Shown piece after piece: positions 46,354-64,000 of a DNA stretch of 64,000 bases. The stretch is taken from contig JARUPZ010000003.1 of NCBI GenBank assembly GCA_031213475.1, forward strand, positions 7,928,740-7,992,739, in the 5' to 3' direction. The position numbers and the translations under genes were made by a program. The DNA is from Nereocystis luetkeana. Taxonomy: Eukaryota; Sar; Phaeophyceae; Laminariales; Laminariaceae. The notes under the pieces are model-generated. The model searched no databases. It was not told where the DNA came from and saw nothing but the letters and a program-made list of their open reading frames with translations. Positions within the stretch are counted from its first letter, which is position 1, and each line of letters opens with the position of its first letter.

Positions 46354-47884
46354 GCTCGCCTCTTGCCTCGAGACAGAGAGATACTATTAATACTCGTGCT
46401 CACGTGCTTGCTGCTGCTGCTGCTGCTGCACGCCCCCGTCCCGCCCCGCCCCGCCTTTTTCCTCACAAACCACCCACCGGCACCCACCAACCACCGCCAA
46501 CCTTTCCCCCCCCAATTGCGCTCCCGCGAGGGCTTCTTCTTAGGTGGATCCTCCGCGAGTTACAGCAAGGTGCCTGTTCGAACAAACACGCCACCCAGCT
46601 GCTGCCCCCTCTCATGAACAGCCAACCACAATCAACGCTGTGCCTCCCCTCAGATGTATCCTCCGTCCACCCTCTCTCGTACCAGTTGAATATTTGACCT
46701 GTCGGTACTATTGATTTTGATACGGAGAACGGCGGTAGTGGAGCAGCAGCAGTGGAGAGAGCCTGGTTGTGCGACGTGTGTGATTTTAGGTGCGTGGCGA
46801 TATATCATAGCGGGGTTCTTCAGGCTGAGGGTCACCTGCGCAGCATTGCGGTTGGCGATTGTTCGTGGCAGGTGGTCGCGGTATGCAGCAGGCGGGAATT
46901 TTGGATACTCCGTAAGGTTTAGCAGGTGGAAACGAGCGGCAGAGAGGAGAAGCGCGTGTTTGCTGACTGCTGATAGTGTTGCTGCTGCTGCTGTCCGTAC
47001 GAGCGGTCCGTAGCAAAGGATAAGGAAGCAACAAACAATAGAAGAGGCCAGGCTGGGGGCAGTTTCGTTCACTTGCAATTGACAAATAGGTGGCGCGACG
47101 ATTATCAACGAGGGGGGGGGTGTTGTTGCTGCTGTTGCTGGTGCAACTGACTGCGTGCTCGCTTGCACACCGGTGGATCGATGCACATCAGATGCATCGA
47201 TCGATCGATTGCCTTGTGCGCGCGTTTTTTGTGTTGTCCTTGGAGGATACAGCAGCAGAGCACGGAAAAGGGAAATGGTCGATCGACGATCGGCGAGGCT
47301 ACAATAATCAAGCCCGACATCGCCTCCACGATCCGCGCCGACACCGAACGCTCTACAGCAACGGAAAATCCTCGCACGCACGACTCTATCTCTCTCTCTC
47401 TCCGCTCACCTTGCCTCGCTGTACAACCCACCTCCTGATCTGTGATCCAGTACATCCCAGAAAATGACAGTTTTGTATAGATAAAATGCTTGTTCGTTAA
47501 GGGCGGTGTACATTGTGGACGAAAGCCAAAAATAGGTATACCTATGATTTTAATCGTTTTATGGGTACACTCCTTACCCCCACTCTGATTGGCCAGCGCC
47601 CGATCGCACCTACGAGTATTGGGCTGAAAAGGTTCCACGTAGACCTTTCTGCGTCATCATTCAAGACAGGCTTCACCTATTTTTGGCTTCTTCTGTCGTA
47701 CATATGAATGAATAGCTCCATTGAATCGGTTTTTTGCGAAGTTTATAAAAAAAAGCTAAAATAAGGCCGCAGGGACGTCGGGATCAAGTTACCCGACCTG
47801 TCAAGGAAAAAAACACGAACATATTGCGCAACTGTGCACCAAGTGTGTATGTTAGGTACTCGTAGGGTGTACGGGTATCCGGGG

Positions 47885-48580
47885 TATTCTTTTTTTGAGC
47901 GTACCGAACTTGCCTGAACGTCGGCTATCGGTATCGAAAAAATACCGAACTTGCCACTTCGGGGTCTTCGGGGCACCGGTACCGAATTAATACCGAACTT
48001 AACACAAGTGTCGGTATCGAGGCCGTATGGAACAAATACTGGTACCCCCGGTATTGTGATCGAGGGTATACAGGTACTCGGGTACCTTTGGGTTCGCATA
48101 CGTAACTTTACAGAATTTCCGGGTACCGGTATTGAAAACGCACCGAACGTACTACTGCTGTGTGCCGGGTATACCGGTATTGAAAAAAGTACCGAACTTA
48201 ATTTCAGTAAGTGTCGGGTACCGGTATAGTACCAAACTTACCGAGGTGTCGGGTACCGGTATCGAGAGAACACCGAGCTTCCCGAAGTGCCGGGTGACTG
48301 CATCGAAAACGTACCGAACTTCCCGAACAAAGTACCGGGTACCGGTATCGAGGCCGTACCGAACAAATACCGGTACTCCCGGCAGCATTGGAGTCGGGGG
48401 CATACATACACGGGTACCCGGGGAACATTTGGGGGAGCTTCCCGAACTTAGCCGAAGTGTTCGGTATCGATATTGACCAAAAATGCCGAAGTTACCTGAA
48501 CTTACCGAAGTAAGGGGCACTGCATTATTAGTATTGAAAAAGTACCGAACACATCGGTAAGTAAGTGTCGGTAGGGTATT
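47885..48580. repeat. TACCGAAC / GGTACCGGTATCGA minisatellite field
   Basis: About 12 irregular units of 40-60 bases combine TACCGAACTT, CCGAAGTGTCGG and GGTACCGGTATCGA. The unit itself contains the palindromes GGTACC and ACCGGT. Confidence 0.75.
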
Positions 48581-48647
48581 AACAGTCAGAAGGGACGTGT
48601 AGATGGTAACAAAATGTCGAAAATATACCTTTTAGTTATGGCCAGAG

Positions 48648-48760
48648 TGATTCGATGCGAGTCGACGAGGGAAGAAAATGCTGAAATATTCTCGCGATAA
48701 AAATGAAGGCACGTACCGTAGCGGGAAGGGGGTAGAAGAGCCTGCTATGTGACCCCGGAT
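48648..48760 (+). repeat. Dispersed 110 bp repeat, copy 2
   Basis: ATTCGATGCGAGTCGACGAG, AAGGCACGTACCGTAGCGGG and TGTGACCCCGG align with 6521-6630. Confidence 0.55.
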
Positions 48761-50025
48761 CTGAGTCACGAGTGGGAAGGAGAGAGAGAAGATGTGCGAA
48801 GATAATAAATGGGATGAGAAAAAAAAAAAAAAAAGTGATGTGAAAACGTAGTATTTACGTATTTACCGAGCAAACGCCCCCGCCGGTATACCTTGGTACG
48901 TACCCTGTCGAAGGTATCCTTTTTTTGGGTATCACTTTTTTTCGGGGCGGGGGGGGGGGGGGGGGGGGGGGTCGGTTTTAAACGCATTGTGGTTGTGATA
49001 CGCAGTACAGCACGCTAACTCCGTAAGAAATCTGGGCTGTTGGCAAGTAGGACGACAACAACAGCAGTACCCGTACGAGTACGTTGTGTACAGCACAAAA
49101 AAATGTACACTTACTACGCGCGAAAGGTTGTTGTTGGTACATACATGGTGCTTATAATTATAAGCATCGCCTAAAAGCATACCAGGTACCAAAATGCGTA
49201 GCCCGGGGGAAGCAGCAATACGCCGCAAAAAGAAATGCCGCCGGACCCATGCAAGTTGCACGGATTAATGACGAGATACTTGTTATGCTGGTGCCTCTTC
49301 TTGAGCAACGCGTGTAGTAGTACGGTAGTAATGCGTGTACCCTCCTCTCCTGGTATCTACTCGTCAACTTCGGAAATCAGAACAAAACACGGAAAAGACA
49401 CGTTGTGCTGTGAGGTGAGACCCCATTGCTTGTTATCGTACTAGTACGTTGGGCTTGCGGATGCAGCAACAACAAGCAACCGCGCGCACTTTCAAGCGCA
49501 CCAGCGTTTGGGTACGGGCCAAGATGATATAAGCTCGGCGGCAAACCTCGAAATTAAAGCCGCACGCAGCTCAGTTATTCCTTTAGGGTGGCTATCAGTC
49601 GCTCAGGACATACCGCACGAACGAGCACTGAGTTCATTCAGCACAGCCGTCCTCGGGCACCATGCACCATACATACTGGTATTTAGGACCCTACCCCCCA
49701 CATACACCATACCTCCCCACTCACGCCTTACCCCCCCCACCCCCCGACCCCCGCGCCCCTCTCGCTTCCTTTGTTGTTTACCGCACCGGAAGGATTTCCT
49801 CGCGTTTACGCCGCACAACTTCCTCCTCCTCGCCCTGTCTTGCTATTACACTATCGTCGCTGCCTCTACTAAAAAAGGGTGCCGCTATGGGCTCTAGCTC
49901 TCCGAGCATACGAAGATACAGAAAACTAACGCAAACCACAGGGCCCACCTTCCTCCCTCTTCGCCGTCATTAACTCTAACTGCCCCCCTAGAACGCATGC
50001 ATGGTGGCGAGAAGCGCCTCAAACC

Positions 50026-64000
<13,975 letters not shown>

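Larger units (their letters stand above)
46354..50025. other. Intergenic region upstream of SF3B4
   Basis: It separates the SF3B4 start from the 3' end of the ankyrin gene. It contains CTG repeats (46400-46430), the TACCGAAC field, the second copy of the 110 bp repeat and a G run at 48945-48970. No exon is supported. The SF3B4 promoter should be within the first few hundred bases but no motif is named. Confidence 0.4.

Overview
This is a 64 kb piece of nuclear DNA from an intron-rich eukaryote with a moderately GC-rich, very repeat-rich genome. Small exons (50-250 nt) sit between introns of 0.4-5 kb. The splice sites are canonical GT-AG, and the genes carry in-frame low-complexity tracts. The architecture and the style of the dispersed repeats resemble a brown alga (Ectocarpus-like stramenopile). 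That placement is inferred from gene style, not from a diagnostic marker. There is one 100-base assembly gap at 37974-38073.

Four protein genes can be supported. (1) Minus strand, 4316 down to 2716: the first exon of an unrecognised Thr/Glu/Ala-rich protein that continues off the left side. (2) Plus strand, 9127-31016: an 11-exon gene for a coiled-coil protein of about 1240 residues, with poly-Ser, poly-Pro and poly-Gly tracts and a hexanucleotide-encoded Asn-Gly repeat. All exon junctions were checked for phase and agree. (3) Minus strand, 46353 down to 38368: a complete 7-exon gene for the U2 snRNP protein SF3B4 (SAP49), with two RRMs, a Pro/Gly/Met-rich tail and one apparent single-base frameshift in a C run of the last exon. 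(4) Minus strand, from beyond 64000 down to 50026: a multi-exon ankyrin-repeat protein with a long disordered tail and a duplicated YYLRR motif. One exon of this gene is unresolved.

Most of the rest is mobile DNA. The dominant signal is a previously unnamed family ('family A' here, about 500 bp, more than 20 copies). Its 3' end is one or two GAGTAC units followed by a poly-C tract, its copies are often 5'-truncated, and its full-length copies begin just after another C-rich tract. Many of the long C or G runs in the window abut copies of this family. A LINE-like retroelement has 3' fragments ending in a similar ATGAGTxC plus poly-C tail, so it is a candidate source of the machinery that moves family A. 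Also present are a miniature LTR retrotransposon (TRIM) with a primer-binding site and a small proline-rich ORF, two short inverted-repeat (MITE-like) families, an 832 bp terminal-inverted-repeat element, two degenerate minisatellite fields, a 187 bp tandem duplication, and an over-represented palindromic 9-mer TACCWGGTA.

Regions without genes: 1-2590 (two tandem family A copies, one MITE, C-rich repeats), 4317-9126 (intergenic, simple repeats and one family A fragment), 31017-38367 (intergenic between converging genes; TIR element, family A copies, MITE, gap), 46354-50025 (intergenic; a TACCGAAC minisatellite field), and the long introns described under each gene.
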